Shown here: positions 4,377 to 5,147 of the stretch, one piece after another | Position numbering within the stretch: position 1 is the first letter of the stretch | Layout: each line of letters begins with the position of its first letter | From: an uncultured Lachnoclostridium sp. | GTDB lineage: Bacteria; Bacillota; Clostridia; Lachnospirales; Lachnospiraceae | Assembly (NCBI GenBank): GCA_958425285.1 | Contig: CATZVV010000155.1 | Span: 1 to 5,147, forward strand | DNA: 5,147 bases | Direction: 5' to 3' | The notes under the pieces: model-generated | What the model was told of the DNA's origin: nothing | Databases searched by the model: none | What the model saw: the letters and a program-made list of their open reading frames with translations, nothing else | Program-made: the position numbers and the translations under genes

Positions 4377-5147
4377 AAGGCCTCCTTGTGAAATTTACCC
4401 GCTCTTAACATTTCAATCTCATACAGATATGGCGGGTATGATTTTTTGTTATCGACAGGGTTCTTGATGTATGGTGTCTCCAGTATTTTTGGTATCTGAG
4501 CAAAACGTTTATCGCAGGCAATACGAGATAATGTATCAAAACCGATGTGTCCAAAACCCAAATTTTCATGTCGGTCTTTTCCGGCAGAAAGCGGATTTTT
4601 ACTATCGTTTAAATGAATGACAGCAATCTGATCCAGCCCGAGAATCCGGTCAAATTCAGTAAAGACATTTTCATAATCATGTACTAAATCATATCCGGCA
4701 TCATGAACGTGGCATGTATCAAAACAGACACGCAATTTGTCAGAATATATTACTCCTTCGTATATTTTCTTCAGTTCCTCAAAGGAACGTCCAATTTCGC
4801 TTCCCTTTCCGGCCATTGTTTCCAGAGCAATCATTACAGGGCAGTCAGCGGTCAGTATTTGATTCAATCCTTGAATGATTTGGTGGATTCCGGTTTCGAC
4901 ACCGGCGCCTACGTGAGAGCCGGGATGGAGAACCAGAATTCCCCCCCCCATTGCCTCTGTCCGCTGTAGCTCTAGTTGCAGAAACTCGGTTGCAATTTCA
5001 AAGGTTTCGGGTTTGATGGTATTTCCGAGATTAATAATATAGGGAGCATGTACAATAAAGGGATACATTCCAGCATCTTCCATTAATTGTCTTGCCTCCG
5101 GTATGTGCAATTCAGAAATTGCTTTCCGGCGTGTATTTTGGGGTGCA
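4361..5147 (-). CDS. nfo: Endonuclease IV (AP endonuclease family 2), 5' end outside window
   Basis: Endonuclease IV cuts the backbone 5' of abasic sites in base-excision repair, using three zinc ions in a TIM barrel. The frame is open to the window edge; the first 12 in-window residues read APQNTRRKAISE, a hallmark of the family's N-terminal region, so about 30-40 residues lie outside. The TTG at 5108-5110 is internal. Counting from the codon at 5144-5146, the ligands are H33 (HAPY), H74 (LHPGSH), E109 (ALETMAG), D143 and H146 (FDTCH), H178 (HLNDSK), D191 and H193 (DRHENLG) and E223 (LETPY). Their spacing follows E. coli H69, H109, E145, D179, H182, H216, D229, H231 and E261 within one or two residues, so the enzyme should be active. 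The coding strand carries a G9 run at 4941-4949 (ATG-GGG-GGG-GGA). The gene ends at TAA 4361-4363, overlapping the start of a truncated araC gene. Confidence 0.97.
   Translation of the reverse strand, partial: APQNTRRKAISELHIPEARQLMEDAGMYPFIVHAPYIINLGNTIKPETFEIATEFLQLELQRTEAMGGGILVLHPGSHVGAGVETGIHQIIQGLNQILTADCPVMIALETMAGKGSEIGRSFEELKKIYEGVIYSDKLRVCFDTCHVHDAGYDLVHDYENVFTEFDRILGLDQIAVIHLNDSKNPLSAGKDRHENLGFGHIGFDTLSRIACDKRFAQIPKILETPYIKNPVDNKKSYPPYLYEIEMLRAGKFHKEALCLKL
4381..4387 (-). promoter_or_regulatory. Strong ribosome binding site of the truncated araC, inside nfo
   Basis: AAGGAGG on the minus strand lies 4 nt before ATG 4376 and within the last codons of nfo (the K-E-A part of HKEALCLKL). 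It marks the fragment as a former gene rather than a chance frame. Confidence 0.65.
4941..4949. repeat. Nine-base homopolymer (C9 on +, G9 in nfo coding strand)
   Basis: Nine consecutive C on the + strand encode Met-Gly-Gly-Gly in nfo. It is the longest G/C homopolymer I see in the window. A one-base slip would truncate endonuclease IV before most metal ligands. Confidence 0.9.

Noticed and set aside
4703..4969. 88-codon plus-strand open frame opposite nfo
   Set aside because: It is antisense to conserved endonuclease IV motifs and has no domain signature.
5108..5110. TTG as the start of endonuclease IV
   Set aside because: The frame continues upstream to the window edge with the conserved APQNTRR segment, so the true start is outside.

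Overview
The window looks like chromosomal DNA from a low-GC Gram-positive anaerobe of the Clostridia, probably Lachnospiraceae-like. The reasons are the AT-rich composition, strong GGAGG-type ribosome binding sites, and the families present: a CMD/cupin protein, an NmlR-like MerR regulator, a butanol-dehydrogenase-type iron ADH, a flavodoxin-fold protein with an iron-sulfur-type Cys motif, a cyclophilin-like lipoprotein, PadR and AraC remnants, and endonuclease IV. The taxonomic call is inference.

Left part (1-1100). The 3' end of a carboxymuconolactone-decarboxylase/cupin fusion gene (+) converges on a merR-family regulator gene (-). A 14-bp hairpin between them covers the last codons of merR and probably serves both genes as a terminator. 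To the right of merR is a compact divergent control region. It holds a promoter for the rightward operon with a 19-bp spacer and a perfect 6-6-6 inverted repeat in the same register as a SoxR-type operator. It also holds an opposing merR promoter whose early transcribed region contains that operator.

Centre (1104-3438). Three closely spaced + strand genes form a likely operon: an iron-dependent alcohol/aldehyde dehydrogenase, a flavodoxin-fold oxidoreductase with a CX2CX2CX5C motif, and a secreted lipoprotein with a cyclophilin-like domain. The simplest reading is a redox or aldehyde/electrophile response unit. The MerR protein has a Cys at position 52, the place where NmlR/AdhR-type sensors carry their reactive Cys. 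It would activate detoxifying reductases, with the lipoprotein as the least understood member.

Right-centre (3439-4376). This is a decay zone. It contains the C-terminal remnant of an IS4-superfamily/IS1182-like transposase, a padR-family gene broken by a frameshift near its start, a short broken ORF overlapping the end of padR, and on the minus strand only the first ~35 codons of an AraC-family regulator gene. No intact gene is visible here.

Right end (4361-5147). This is most of a minus-strand nfo (endonuclease IV) gene. All nine metal ligands are present, the 5' end lies outside the window, and a G9 homopolymer lies in the coding strand. I see no tRNA, rRNA, CRISPR array or complete mobile element. 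The most interesting system is the MerR-controlled three-gene operon. Its parts are recognisable families, but the lipoprotein's place in it is unexplained.
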